Part shown: piece by piece, positions 23,013 to 35,283 of the stretch
Position numbering within the stretch: the first letter of the stretch is position 1
How the letters are laid out: each line of letters starts with the position of its first letter
Assembly (NCBI GenBank): GCA_010015655.1
Contig: ML976709.1
Span: 354,434 to 418,433, forward strand
Source of the DNA: Bimuria novae-zelandiae CBS 107.79
Taxonomy: Eukaryota; Ascomycota; Dothideomycetes; Pleosporales; Didymosphaeriaceae
Length of the DNA: 64,000 bases
Direction of reading: 5' to 3'
Program-made: the position numbers and the translations under genes
Notes under the pieces: generated by a model
Database searches by the model: none
Told to the model about the DNA's origin: nothing
The model's input: only the letters and a program-made list of their open reading frames with translations

Positions 23013-24960
23013 ATGGACCCGATCCAGGCTGCAATCGATAATATCGAATCGCTAAGACTAGGAGAAATTTTCTCGTATAGCTAAATAGCAAAAAAGTATA
23101 GTATTATATAATTAATATTAATAAGAAGGTACTAAGTAATAACTTAATTATATATAACTGCAAGCAATAATTACTAAATTTTTTACTAATAATAAAAATT
23201 AAAGCTTCTATAATATATTAAACGTTCTACTAAACGTGGCCTTCTTCTTATATAATAGATAATATAAAGCTTTACCTTTATAATAGCTAAAAAGGACGTT
23301 AGCTTATTATAGGTTAATTACTTTATAAGGCACCATGCTAAATCCGTAATATTACGATACCTAGCTAGCATTAATAGTAATTATTATAAAGCTAATTCCT
23401 TAGCTAAATATAAGCTCTACTTTAAGCTTCTATAGCAAAAGATTGGATAATATCAGATCGAGACTTAGCAAATATATAATATGGACGAAAAAGGCTGCCT
23501 GCTCGGCATCACCTCCCGCTTAAAGAGGATCTTTATAGGCCTCTGTACGAGAGCAAGGCAGCAAGGCAAGCTATTTAGAATGGCAGCCGTGAATGGATAT
23601 CGATTATCGCTTGTATATGTGCCGACGGATCTGTCCTAGATCCAGCTCTAATCTATTAGACTACCTCTACGGATATACAATCAAGTTAGATAGAGGACCT
23701 TAATCCTTAACACTATTAGGTCTTTATTATAGTATTAGAATTTAACTAAATAATTAATTAGATAGGCCTTGCATAGCTTTAATAAGTATTTAATTACCTT
23801 ATAGAGTTAAAAGCTAGATAATTATATTAAATATTAATCCTTAATAGCTATAGATCTTACGTTACTATAGATTTTATTAACTTTTATAATCGTAATAAGT
23901 TCCTGTTAGCTATTTATCTACTATATTTAACTTATATACTATAGCCTCTAGATGTCTACATATTTAAACCTCTATTAATAGCGTATTTAAACGAGCTATT
24001 AGCCTTCTTATAAAATAGCCTAAGGATAGCCTTTATTACTAAAAGAGACTTTTTTAGCCTATTCTAGAAGGCCTAGGTTAGTACTATAAGGTAGCTATTA
24101 ATACTTCTGGCCTTTAAGGCTATAGGCCTATTACCTCTACACCTAGAGGCTATTCTTAAGTAGTTTAATAATAATTACCTACCTATGCAAGAATTATAAA
24201 AAGCTCTACTTTAGTACATAGTATATTAAATTGGAGAAAAATTAATAGTCTTCTAAAGGCTTATATTAATATAAGGGCTAGTAATATAGCAAAAGAAAAA
24301 CTAAGTTAAATTATACACTTAATCCTTATATAAGCTTAGCTCGCAGAGCATAAAAATTAGGGTCTATAAAAGGCCTTAGCTATTTAAAAAAGACGCTTAA
24401 AGCAAGACAGGCCTCCATCTTTTAATTAGCCTTATAAGAAGTAAGGGGGAGCTATTTTTATATTATCCTATAACGTATAGCGGGCACGTAATTATTAATA
24501 TAAAAAATACTAAAGAGTAGTAATTATAACTTTAAAAAATTAAGTAAGTAGAAGCCTGTTAGGCTAGCTAGTAACTTAAAATAAAGCTACTCTAGAAGAG
24601 ACGTGTTACTTAAGTAGCTACTAAAAATATACGCGTAAAGCAGCAGGCTAATAAAGCTATAAAGTAACGCCTTAAGTAATAGGCCTATAACGCACAAAGT
24701 TAACTTTAAAAACGTATTAAAATATCTAAATTCAGTAGTAAAAAGATTTTAAAGGCCCTTAAAAAATTTATTTAGAAAAACTAGCCTTAGCGTAAGGCTA
24801 TAAATATTAATAAGGCCTTACCTACTACATTCACCTAATAGTTACGTAAAGGACAAATTATTAAAATACTAAGTAAATATTAATAATTTAAATAGCTAGT
24901 AATTATCTACAGGCCTAGGAGACCTTAAGTCTAAAAGATCCCGTAATAATATTAATTATA
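23013..24960 (+). pseudogene. Pogo-like transposase relic of element C
   Basis: The start is visible: M-D-P-I-Q-A-A-I-D-N-I-E-S-L from ATG 23013. The catalytic domain reads Y-N-M-D-E-K-G-C-L near 23480, then W-I-S-I-I-A-C (another frame, so at least one frameshift) and D-G-H-G-S-H-like remnants near 23855. L-Q-P-L-D-V near 23945 is in the family pattern. A lysine/arginine-rich tail follows to about 24960. The middle (about 23480-23700) is nearly unRIPped; the flanks are heavily mutated. Its relative in D has the same layout. Confidence 0.82.
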
Positions 24961-25049
24961 GGTGGCTTAGTAGCCTTACATTACAAGCTAAGCGATTATG
25001 TTAGGATGCGCATCGTCTAACGGTGCGCATTAACTGTCAAGATACGGTA

Positions 25050-25095
25050 CCATATCTTGGCAGTTAGTGCACCACGTTAGTTAGTGCACACCCCA
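25050..25095 (+). repeat. Left TIR of element D
   Basis: TTAGTGCAC at 25064 and 25081 (17 bp). The right TIR has GTGCAC at 35968 and GTACAC at 35985, again 17 bp. Confidence 0.87.
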
Positions 25096-25137
25096 CCATG
25101 TAATACCTTAACTTTAACGCGCCGCATCTCTACTAAT

Positions 25138-26677
25138 ATAGATTTATTTAAAGCTGCGATTACAGCAATTAAATTATAAAAGTTAAGAGAATATTTCTTA
25201 CATAGATAAGTTATAAAAGAACATAGTGTTATACACTACGTTAATACGTAGGTACTAACGCGTCACGTAGGCGCGTATAGCTACTAACTCTATATATTAA
25301 AATTTTAGCCTAGAATAAGAATTAGAGCTTTTATAATATATTAAACGCTTTACTAAGCGTGGCCTTCTACCTACACGATAGATAACATAAAGCTTTACCT
25401 CTACTATTACTAAAAAGGAGGTTAGCCTATTATATATTAATTACTTTATTAGGCGTAATGCTAAATCCTTAATATCATAATAAATAACTAGTATTAATAG
25501 TAATTACTATAAAGCTAATTCTCTAGCTAAGTATAAGCTCTTTTTTAATCTTCTATAGCAAAAGATTAAGCAGTATTAAATTAAGCCTTAGTATACGTAT
25601 AATATAGATAAAAAAGGCATCCTACTTGACATCACCTCCCGCACAAAGAGGATCTTTAATAGGCCTCTATACCAGAGCAAGGTTGTAAGGCAAGCTATCC
25701 AGGATGGCAGCGGTGAGTGGATATCGCTTATCGCCTGTATATGCGTCCACGGATCTGCCTTAGACCTAGCTCTCATCTATCAGGCCACCTCTACAAACAT
25801 ACAATTAGTTAGGTCAAGGATCTTAATCCTTAACACTATTAGGCCTTTATTATAGTATCTAAATTTAGCTAGTTAAATAATTAAATAGGTCTTATATAGC
25901 TATAGCAAGTGTTTAATTGCCTTATAAAGGCTAAAGCGAGATAATTATATTAACTATTAGTTCTTAATAGCTATAAATCTTATATTATTATAGATTTTAT
26001 TAATTATTATTATTGTAATAAAATCCTGTTAGCTATTTATCTACCCTATTTAACTTATATATTATAGCCTTTAGATATCTACGTTTTTAAGCCCCTATTA
26101 ATAGCGTATTTAAATAAGCTATTAGCCTTTCTATAAAATAGCTAGGGACTAGCCTTAATTATTAAGAGAGACTTCTTTTGCCTGTTTTAGGGGGCCTAGG
26201 TTAATACTATAAGGTACCTATTAATCTTTTAGGCCTTTAAAGCTATAGGTATCTTCCCGATAGATTTAATAATTATTTTTAAGTAATTTCATAAGACTAT
26301 GCCTCCCTATTAATAATTACAAGAAAGCTTAACTTTAGTACTTAGTACTTTAAATTAGAAAAAGATTAATAGGCTTCTAAAAGCTATTATTAATATAAGG
26401 GGTAGTAATAAGGCTAAGAAGCTAAGTTAAACTATATACTTTATTTTTATATAAAAGTAACTCTTAGAACATAAAAACAAAGGCCTACGAGTGGCTCTAG
26501 TAATATAAAAGAAATACTTAAAGCAGGGCAGGCCACTACCTCTTAATTAGCTAGATAATTATTATAGTACAGCTATTTTTTAATTACCTTATAGCGTATA
26601 GCAGGCCCGCGATTATAAATACTAAAACAATACTAAGTAGTAATAATTATAGCTTTAAAAAAGGAAGTAAGTAGAAG
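25138..26677 (+). pseudogene. Pogo-like transposase relic of element D, 5' part
   Basis: Parallel to element C. The start codon is mutated to ATA. The catalytic region near 25600-25790 is the least damaged (G-I-L-L-D-I-T-S-R-like reading, then W-I-S-L-I-A-C-I-C-V-H). L-Q-P-L-D-V-type sequence lies near 26060. The gene is interrupted at 26682 by gypsy III and resumes at 35284. Confidence 0.78.
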
Positions 26678-26682
26678 CCTAT

Positions 26683-27091
26683 TGTTAAGATCTGAATAAT
26701 CGCAACAAAGAATAACCAACGGTGAGCGCGGCGGGGTAACCCAAGGTGGGACCGCACTACCGAAGTCACGTGATCTACCATCCCGCTAAGAATACTATCC
26801 CGGATGGCGTCACCATCCCGGATGGCTAAGGAGTGTGGGATGGCGGGTAACAAACCATGTATATAAAGGGACACAAGAATAAGCTCTTATTATGTTTAAC
26901 CTGTTTATTAATCTATTATTTAGATCTAAATAAGCAATCTTGTTAATTTAATTATACTATATATACTTTTAATACTAACGCCCTAGTAATAAGCGTAAGC
27001 TATTACTACGCACCCTTCTTATTCTACTAGTACTTTTACTTAAGAACTAACTTTAGCCCTTAAGGACTAGCTACCCCTAGAGATCTTAATA
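26683..27091 (+). repeat. 5' LTR of gypsy III
   Basis: The first 200 bp or so (U3) are GC-balanced and nearly identical to the 3' LTR; the rest is AT-rich. U3 holds CACGTG (26767-26772) and repeated ATCCCGGATGG. Confidence 0.93.
26855..26868 (+). promoter_or_regulatory. Candidate TATA box of the gypsy III LTR promoter
   Basis: TGTATATAAAGGG lies at the 3' end of the unRIPped U3 part, placed as expected upstream of R. The same motif is in the 3' LTR near 35045. Confidence 0.6.
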
Positions 27092-29644
27092 TCCTAAACA
27101 CTTTTAATATAAGTACTACTAGGACCCCTACCTCTTCTATAGCTTTAGATAACTACGTTACTTTTATAGGGGACGGCAAGAACAAACACACAAACCTAAT
27201 TTATATAATAATAATTATACCCTCCTTAATACTTAGCTTTTATAGCTAGACCTCTACTTCTTTAACTAGAACTAAAACTTTAAAGATAAGAAGAAGGTTA
27301 TCTTCGCTGCGACCTATATATAAGGAAACGCTAAAGAATAGATCTATCCTTATCTAGTTAAGTATTTAGATATAGATTACGACAACGAAGACGAAGACTA
27401 TGTTAATAAATATACTAATATAGGTAATATTATTAAGGACTATAATAACTTTAAAATATACTTTTAATAAATATTTAAAATTACTAATAAGATAGTTATT
27501 GCTAAACGCGCGATCTAAATAATCTACTAATACTAATTTATAGCTAAATATATAGCTAAGTTCCGCAAGTACACCGTGCAACTTAACTAGCAGGATAAAT
27601 TTCTTAAAATAATATATAAATAAAGTTTTAAACGTAATATACGCGAAGAACTCCTGCGCAGAAATATAAAAATAAAAACCTTAAAAGAACTATATAAAGA
27701 GATAATCTATATTACTAAGGAATAGTTTGCCTTACAAGAAGAGTTCCGCAGGAATCTAAGGAACGCTAGTTTTAAATAATAAGCACCTATAGTCTATAGG
27801 ACGCTACTAAAAGCACCTTAACGCTAGTAACGTAACTATTATAGCCCTTAACTTATAAAAGATATTTAGTTTAATAATCTAAAAAAGGGAATAGGAAAGG
27901 TTACAGGCTTCTAAAAGCCTAACCTACGTATCTTAGATAGAATCTAATAACAGGGGACTGAGACGTGTAAATATTTTATATATAGTAAACCGGGCTACAT
28001 AGCTAGGAACTGTAGATCTAGGAACAAGATTACTAGGCAGCTAAACGTACTAATTATTAATAAGGAAGAAACTACTAATAAAAAATAGTAAGTAGTAAAC
28101 GCTATTAAATAAGCTAATATCTACGATAAAGAATTAGAACGATTAGAGTTACCTAACTTATAACTTTATAAGGATATATATAAAGGTTTAGATAAGAAAG
28201 AAAAGGAGCTAACACCTTAATCTCTTACACCTTACCCTAGCTAGAGTAAACTAGTTATTAGTAAGACTACTAACGTTTTTAACTTCTTAGAAAAATACTA
28301 ACCTAGAAAAGGAGACTTTAGGTTTATAGTAATTAAATAATAAAATTATACTATAGTATTTTATTATGCCTACTAACCTAATTTAGTTAGTAAAACGGCA
28401 AGCAAAATAGCAGACTATTGCTACGCCTATAAAGACCCTAAGAAGAAGTACCTAAATAAAAACCTAAACTACGAGTTATAGTACGATCTAGACCACCGCA
28501 ACCCTATGCACGGTTATATATAATAGACCCTCTATAGAGAAGATTAATATACCTTTTATTATTAAGCTAAGAAATACAGCTACTTTCCTTAAACATACTA
28601 ATAATATGAATAGGAGTAGTTTAACTACCTTATTACCTATTATAATGTTTATCTTTAGGATAAGCGCGAAACGCGATACTTTTTTACACCTTAATTAGGT
28701 ACTAAACTAAGTAATATTACTACTAGTTAATAGAAAATGCGCATTAAACACATAGCAAATATATTTACACCCTAACTATAAGGAATACAGGGAATAGAAA
28801 AGCAAGCATGAATTTAATTATATATTAAAAGGAACTATAACCCTTTAGATTAAATTAGGAATAAAGGAAGAAGACGGTGAAGTTTCCTTATATAAGACTT
28901 AGTAATAGCTTTAGGAAAAGAAGGAAGGACACCTCGAACCTATAAAGCTAGTAATAATAAAAATGTCTTTTTTAGACCTTGGCTCAGGCGGGAGAATGCC
29001 TTTAGAAAAGTAAATACTACTAATAGCTAGGCATTATTTAAGCTACTAGTATAGCTTAAAGGAATATAGATAAAAGCCATGCTAGACTTAAGAGCAAAGG
29101 AAAGTTATGTGTTAAAAAAAGTACTTAATAAAGCAGGACTCTATAAGCGTAAGAAGGCTATACCCTATGCTATCTATATTGCAAATAGACAATTAATACC
29201 TAGTAAATTAATAATTAAATATAAGGTTGAAACTACCCTTACGATCTATAGATACTAGGAATTAATTACCCTTAACGTTATTAAGGAAGCTAATCACGAT
29301 AAAATTTTAAGATTACTCTAGTTTAGGAAGTATAACCTTATAATTAACTAAAAAAAGAGAAAGCTATCCTTTAAGCGCTATAATTATATATTATAAGTAA
29401 AGCCTACGTATTAATAGAGTATAATAGTAGATAAAAGAGCTATTAATAATATAGTCTCGCGACTAAAAGTTAATAAACACGAAACTAACTTAGTAGACGC
29501 TAATAAGAACCACTAGGTTATAAAGCGTAAGCATAAAGAGTACTATATATTTCTTAATATCCTTAATAAATATAAAGAATAAAGTTATTTATTTCAAGAA
29601 GAGAAAGAAGCAAACGCCCTTCTAAAATATATATACTAAGATTA

Positions 29645-29725
29645 ACGTGTTTTATAAGCGAGCGGCCCATACAAGCGAGCGGCCCATACAAGCGAGCGGC
29701 CCACCCCACCAACTTTTTATACTTT
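29645..29725 (+). repeat. Left TIR of E with three 17-bp units
   Basis: GCGAGCGGCCCA at 29658, 29675 and 29692, unit GCGAGCGGCCCATACAA. The right TIR has only two copies (31472 and 31489). Confidence 0.92.
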
Positions 29726-29805
29726 TACAGCAACCTATCTTAACAACACAATAAGATAATAGTATATAATTACTATACTAGATTAATTAGTATCTATAAT
29801 ATCGT

Positions 29806-31432
29806 TCTTACATGTTCGCATGTTATGGCCAGTCTTCTTGCAGCGGCTGCAGCGTGTTAAAGCCTGCTAATTAGCACCTGATCGCGCCTTATCTTAACGT
29901 ATTTCTACCTCTATCTGCTGCTTAACATCCTTTTAAGCGATAATCTTCTCTACTTCTGCCTTTGTTAAGGTACCCTGCCTCTAGATCCGCTTCTTTTTGC
30001 GCTATTTACGCGTTGTGGCGGCCTTATTAGCCTTCTTAAGCCTCGCGATCTAATCGCGCATAAGCGTACTTTTATAAGCTATTACCTTAGCGCCCTTTTT
30101 AAGCTAATTAAGCGCTATAATAATAGAAGTAAGTAATAAGCTCTTATACCTTTAAATCCTATCGCGAATTAATATTAATTAAGCCTCTAGCTTGCGCGTG
30201 TTACTTAGTGTTTTAGCTTCTTAAAGGGTAACCTTTAGCGGAGGCGGCGTTAGCGTACGAAGCTTAATATTAAGCTTTAATATCACTGCCTCTAGGTCGT
30301 GTAGGACTAGGCTAGCGCCTTAAAAGCTTGCGTAGATATTTTCCTTTATAATTAACTACTTATAGGCTACGTAAAAGGCTAGTAAAAACTCTAGCTTTGT
30401 AATATAGTTAATATAGTCGCGTATTAGGCTCTCGATCTGGCGACTGTACGCGCGCTTTAACGGCGAAAAGTAGCTAACGTTAAGTAGCTATAGGAGATGC
30501 GACAAATATAGTAGTATATAGAGAGTATAAATATTATTCTCCTTATAGAGCTCTTAAAATTTAAGCGAGTTATAGCTCTTATAACTATTAAGTATAAGCA
30601 GCTAGCGCGCGCCTACCCTATACTTTACTATATACTTAATAAAGTGCCTTAGCTACTCTACTCTAAGCTTATTAGTAGTCTAGCTATTATTACTAATAGC
30701 GAAAGCCTAGTCGCGCGGTATATTATCGTCCTAGTACTAGGTAAAGAGGTAATACTAGCTAGCGAAGATAATAAAGGGCGGGATTGCCTAGCCAGCAGCG
30801 CTAATTCTATAGATTACTATAGTCTACCCACGATTACCTAGCTAGATAGCCTTTAGCCTGCCGCGTCTCTCTAAGTCTATAACAACAAGATAAGATGATA
30901 TCTTGCCTATTATAAAACTAGTCTTATCGAAGTTGTAGGTATCCTTATTATAGATACTATAGGTAGCCTTTGTGCGCGCTACAAGCTCGAACTAAGCTCT
31001 AATAGTATTTAGATCTTTATACAGAGCTCTCTGCTAATTATACAGTTAATTAAATCGTGTAGTAAGATAATTTATTCGCTTAACAAAGTTGCGCGGCCAC
31101 TGCTTGCCAACCTGTCTAGCGCCTAGCTTAGCGAGTAGCTTATCCGCTATATCTTGCACAGCACTTAGCGTAGACGGAAATCCTCGCGAATCTAGGTCAA
31201 GTATATGCCTAATAATTACCTCCTCTTTTATCTTAGTAAGCTTTTTTAATTTAGGCTAGTAATCGCGTTGCGTAGCAATTCTAGCGCGTTGGCGTTAGAG
31301 CGTTATTTAGGGGATAGTAAATATATATGCTACACCTCTTATAGACTAAATTTAGTTTTAATTAATATCTAAGATTGCAAGGTGTATATTAGCCTTAGCA
31401 GAGGCTAGTTGGGCCTGAATTGGGGGCGCCAT
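29806..31432 (-). pseudogene. Pogo/Fot1-like transposase of element E, about ten premature stops
   Basis: Start ATG at 31432 gives M-A-P-P-I-Q-A-Q-L. The reading is nearly continuous through the helix-turn-helix region (K-Q-W-P-R-N-F-V-K-R near 31100) and the catalytic domain (Y-N-F-D-K-T-S-F near 30920, N-R-G-Q-T, then L-I-L-N-S-Y-K-S-Y near 30570, family LDGH.SH). L-Q-L-L-N-V-S-Y-F-S-P-L follows near 30470. A basic region leads to the C-terminal CCHC knuckle R-C-S-R-C-K-K-T-G-H-N-M-R-T-C (about 29865-29820). Stops are mainly TAA/TAG in place of CAA/CAG. The best-preserved pogo transposase in the window. Confidence 0.88.
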
Positions 31433-31459
31433 AGTAGGTAGAAGTTTATGTGCTGCAAA

Positions 31460-31513
31460 AAGTTGGTGGGGTGGGCCGCTCGCTTGTATGGGCCGCTCGC
31501 TTATAAAACATGT
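31460..31513 (-). repeat. Right TIR of E with two 17-bp units
   Basis: TGGGCCGCTCGC at 31472 and 31489. Otherwise the inverse of the left TIR. Confidence 0.92.
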
Positions 31514-34199
31514 TATCGCATTATTCTTAAAGAGGAAAAAACGCCGCCCTTCAGACTACTATATAGCTAGAGTAAAAGGGAACTCTAATAGACACGTAAA
31601 TTTTTAAAAAAAAAAAGCGTTTAATAAGTAATAAATATATAAGTTAGAATTGCCAGTAGCATTACCCTTAATATTTATTATAAAGAAGGATAGAATACAA
31701 CGTCTATATATTAACTATAAGAGGCTAAATAATATAATAATTAAAAATAAATACCTACTACTAAACATATAAACGTCTCGAGACAGGCTAGGACGAGCTA
31801 AGATATTTACATAATTTAATCTATAAGATAAATACTACCTTATATAAATAGTAGCAGGTGATGAGTGGAAAACAACTTTTTAAACTAAATATAGACTATT
31901 TAAGTACTAAGTTATGCCTTTTAGACTTACGAACGCACTAGCAACATTCTAAGTAATAATTAATAATATATTATAAAACTACCTTAATATATTTATAGTT
32001 GCCTACCTTAATAATATTCTAGTATTTTTTAAATAAGAGAAGGATTATGTGCAATACGTATAAATAGTACTATAAGTACTAAATAGCGCTAACCTATAAT
32101 TAAAACTTAAGAAATGTAAATTCTATGTTATAGAACTAGTGTTTTTAGGACATATTATTAATACTAAAGGTATCTAAGTAAGCCCTTTAAAAAATAAGGA
32201 AATAAAGAAGTAGAAATTACTTATTAAATTTAAAAAAGTATAAGCTTTCCTTATATTTACTAAATTTAATAGATAATTTATTACGAACTACTCTAGGATT
32301 ACACTACCCCTTATAAACCTTATAAAGAAAGATAGACTTTTTAATTAGATAGAAGGATGCAAGTAAGTATTCTAAATACTATAAAAAGTATGTATTACGC
32401 TACTAGTCCTTATATACTTTTAAGATGACAAACCCTTACGTATCAAAACAAACGCAAGCGACTTAGCGGTAGGAGCATACACAAAGTAAGAAAAGAATAG
32501 CAAATAGCACCTAGTTACATACTACGCACACAAGTTTACCTTAGAAGAATTATAGTATAAAGTACACGATAAAGAACTACTTATAATAGTAAAAGCTATT
32601 AAATACTAGAGGATCTACGCACATAGCTACTTAGAACTTATAATTTTTATAAATTATAAAAACCTTACACGCTTTATAACTATAAAAGAACTAACCTAAT
32701 AATAAGTAAGATAGTTAGAAACGCTAGGATAATATAAATTTAAGATTATATATACCCTAGGTAAAGAAAATAGATAAGTAGATACTTTTAGTAGAATAAA
32801 TAATAAAGGAGAAAAGGTTAAAACATACTCTATAATACTAAAATAGAACTTTAATAGTTTCTTAAAACTAACAGCGGAACTTAATTAACTCTTTATACTT
32901 ACACGAGAAGTACCTAAAGAACTATAAATAGAAATTATATAGTAGTACTACGATAACCTAGTGTACGGACACCTAGGCATTAGAAAGACAATAGAACTTA
33001 TCTAATAGAACTACAGCTTTAAAAGAATTAAAGAAATAGTAACTACATATATCTATAAATGCGCAGATTGCTAGTGCAATAAGCATGTAACACATCCTAA
33101 ATACGGAGATATGCAAGTAATCTAAATACCTGTTGCACTATAGGAAGACATTACTATAAATTTTATTATAGGACTACTAAAATTAAAACATCCTGCAATA
33201 GGAGTTACCTATAATATAATACTAACTATTATCTATTAATTTACTAAATACGTGGAATTACTACTATATTAGAAGATAACTATAGCTAAGGAACTCGTAT
33301 TTCTTAACTTAAATTAATTTATATAACATTATAGTATTCTAAAAATAATTATTAGCGATAAAAATAAGCTCTTTATTTTAAACTACTAGATAACGCTTAT
33401 AGCACTTATTAGAATAAAATAAAAACTATTAATAGTATATTATCCGCAAACCAATGAACAAACAGAACGTATAAACTAGATAATTAAAACGTACCTACGC
33501 ATCTACTATAACAACTAGAAAAATAACTAGATTTTCTTATTACCTATGGCATAGTTAGTATATAATAACAAAATATTAGTAGCAACAGGATTTATACTAT
33601 TCTATGTAAACTATAGAAGACATCTATATCTCTTTAATTAAATACTTCCTATAGTAATAAGAATAGAAGAAGTAATAAATATAGCAGAAACTATAAAAAA
33701 ATATACACGCATAACTCTAAGAGAAGCTTTAAAAAGCTTAATAGTAAAGTATTTTATACATAAAATAAAAAATAAAAACGACACCTTAGCTAAAGAAGGG
33801 GGATAAAGCATATCTACTTATAAAGAATTTTTAAACTTAAAAGAAAAAGCACAAGAAACTAGACTATATTATAGTTAAGCTATTTTTTTATTATTAAATA
33901 AGTATTACTAGTTAACTACTAATTAGAACTACTGCTAGACGCGAAAATACACCTGGTATTTTACATAGACCTACTTAAACCTGTAGACCTAGAAACGCTA
34001 GTCGAAACCACCTTCTATTATTAACCAGAAGAAGAAAACGAATTTAAGGTTAAGAGGATACTAAAACACACAGATTAGCCACGAACCTACCTAATTAAAT
34101 GGAAAGGATATCCACACTCAGAGAATACATGGGAACCAGAAGCCAACCTCAGGAACTGTTACTAAGCACTGACATAGTACCATCGCTAAACTAAGAAGC

Positions 34200-34349
34200 G
34201 GAAGTAGTTGGAGGGGAACTAGCTAAGAACTTAGTAAGAAGAAGATCTATTGACGGATTAAGAGGAAGATTGTTAGCCTGTAACTAGCCAGGATTAGCGA
34301 AGGGATTAACGTCTCGGGACAGAGCAGCCGCACTTAAGCTATTCGCCTC
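34200..34349. other. Spacer between gypsy III pol and antisense ORF
   Basis: GC-balanced, unRIPped; the pol frame runs into stops here. The 3' ends of pol and the antisense ORF converge. Confidence 0.5.
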
Positions 34350-34739
34350 TTAGCCCCGCTGTGCCTTTGTAATCGCTAAGTCACGACGCGTAAATTCCTG
34401 CTCACGATTCTTTGCACGTAAGAGCTCTAACTCGCTCTGGGCTAAACGGGCCTTGAGCTCTGCAACCTCTAACTCCTTCTCGCGTTTCTCCTGTTCCACC
34501 TTTTCCCATTCTTCTTCGGGAACATACAACTCGCACTCCGCGTGCGCAGCGATGCAGCCAGCACAACGACCGGATACGGTATCCACAAAACACCGCAAAT
34601 TTTCCTTTGTACACCTTTCGCAACGAAATACCATCTCCTTGGACGACGCACGAACACGGGCCGCGCGATCGTGTCGCTCTTGGGTCGAAGTCTTTTTGCG
34701 AGGCGCGCGCGCTTTGCGGGGCTTGGGATCCTTAGGCAT
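34350..34739 (-). CDS. Antisense accessory ORF of gypsy III: Zn2Cys6-like cysteine cluster plus coiled coil, 129 aa
   Basis: Intact ORF on the strand opposite to pol, between the chromodomain and the 3' LTR. Residues 1-30 are strongly basic (K/R/P-rich). Cysteines 40, 43, 50, 59, 62 and 69 give C-x2-C-x6-C-x8-C-x2-C-x6-C, the spacing of fungal Zn2Cys6 binuclear clusters. Residues 74-118 are Glu/Lys/Arg/Leu-rich and probably form a coiled coil. Start ATG at 34739, stop TAA at 34350. Unlike pol, this stretch is GC-balanced and has no nonsense mutation. A DNA- or RNA-binding role is inference from the cysteine spacing; I recall similar ORFs as repeated hypothetical proteins in Dothideomycetes but cannot verify. 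It could regulate the element or bind its own U3 next door. Confidence 0.7.
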   Translation of the reverse strand: MPKDPKPRKARAPRKKTSTQERHDRAARVRASSKEMVFRCERCTKENLRCFVDTVSGRCAGCIAAHAECELYVPEEEWEKVEQEKREKELEVAELKARLAQSELELLRAKNREQEFTRRDLAITKAQRG

Positions 34740-34869
34740 GGTCAGGAAGGCAATCAGGTTTCAAGGACATAACGAAGAAACCTACGGTATTTATATTCGC
34801 CAGCCGCTTATGCAGCCACAGGGCACGGCGCAGGGGTATCGGGACGATATCTAGAAGGAGGGGAGGTGA

Positions 34870-35278
34870 TGTTAAGATCTGAACAATCGCAACAAAGAAC
34901 AACCAACGGTGAGCGCGGCGGGGTAACCCAAGGTGGGACCGCACTACCGAAGTCACGTGATCTACCATCCCGCCAAGAATACTATCCCGGATGGTGTCAC
35001 CATCCCGGATGGCTAAGGAGTGTGGGATGGCGGGTAACGAACCATGTATATAAAGGGACACAAGAATAAGCTCTTATTATGTTTAACCTGTTTATTAATC
35101 TATTATTTAGATCTAAATAAGTAACCTTATTAATTTAATTATACTATATATACTTTTAATACTAACGCCCTAGTAATAAGCGTAAGCTATTACGACGCAC
35201 CTTTCTTATCCTACTAGTACTCTTGCCCGAGAACTAACCTTAGCCCTTAGGGACTAGCTATCCCTAGGGATCTTAACA
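34870..35278 (+). repeat. 3' LTR of gypsy III
   Basis: Same length as the 5' LTR. U3 differences are only a few C/T and G/A changes; intact TTAACA end. Confidence 0.95.
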
Positions 35279-35283
35279 CCTAT

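Larger units (their letters stand above)
22924..25047 (+). mobile_element. Element C: pogo-like DNA transposon, 2124 bp, uninterrupted
   Basis: TIRs begin CCGTATCTTGGCAGT (left from 22924, right ending at 25047) with TA at 22922-22923 and 25048-25049. The transposase is on the plus strand. The second TA is shared with element D. Confidence 0.92.
29645..31513 (-). mobile_element. Element E: pogo-like DNA transposon nested in gypsy III, 1869 bp
   Basis: TIRs start ACGTGTTTTATAAGCGAGCG (left) and ACATGTTTTATAAGCGAGCG (inverse of right), with TA at 29643-29644 and 31514-31515. The transposase runs on the minus strand. E is less mutated than its surroundings, consistent with late insertion. Confidence 0.94.
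27092..34200 (+). pseudogene. Gag-pol relic of gypsy III, interrupted by element E
   Basis: Gag from about 27180, with a zinc knuckle near 27965-28015 reading C-K-Y-F..S-K-P-G-Y-I-A-R-N-C (CCHC with RIP changes). Pol continues to 29644, where element E is inserted, and resumes at 31516 with K-T-P-P-F-R-L-L-Y just before RT. RT holds Y-L-N-N near 32008 (mutated YLDD); RNase H about 32400-32650; integrase about 32950-33600. The chromodomain near 34060-34170 reads Y-L-I-K-W-K-G-Y then E-N-T-W-E-P-E-A-N-L and is almost undamaged. Many TAG/TAA codons make it non-functional. Confidence 0.86.
26683..35278 (+). mobile_element. Gypsy III: Ty3/gypsy chromovirus with antisense ORF (TSD CCTAT)
   Basis: Two LTRs of 409 bp (26683-27091 and 34870-35278), each starting TGTTAAGATC and ending as its inverse GATCTTAACA (5' copy mutated to AATA). 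Flanked by CCTAT at 26678-26682 and 35279-35283. Total 8596 bp including nested element E; 6725 bp without it. Interior: gag, pol, chromodomain, then an intact ORF on the opposite strand. Confidence 0.95.

Noticed and set aside
26647..26874. Minus-strand ORF in the LTR (and its partner at 34732-35061)
   Set aside because: It runs through U3 regulatory sequence, repeats only because the LTR repeats, and has no domain; a chance ORF in GC-rich U3.
34453..34854. Plus-strand ORF opposite the Zn2Cys6-like ORF
   Set aside because: Low-complexity Ser/Arg-rich shadow of the better-supported antisense frame.
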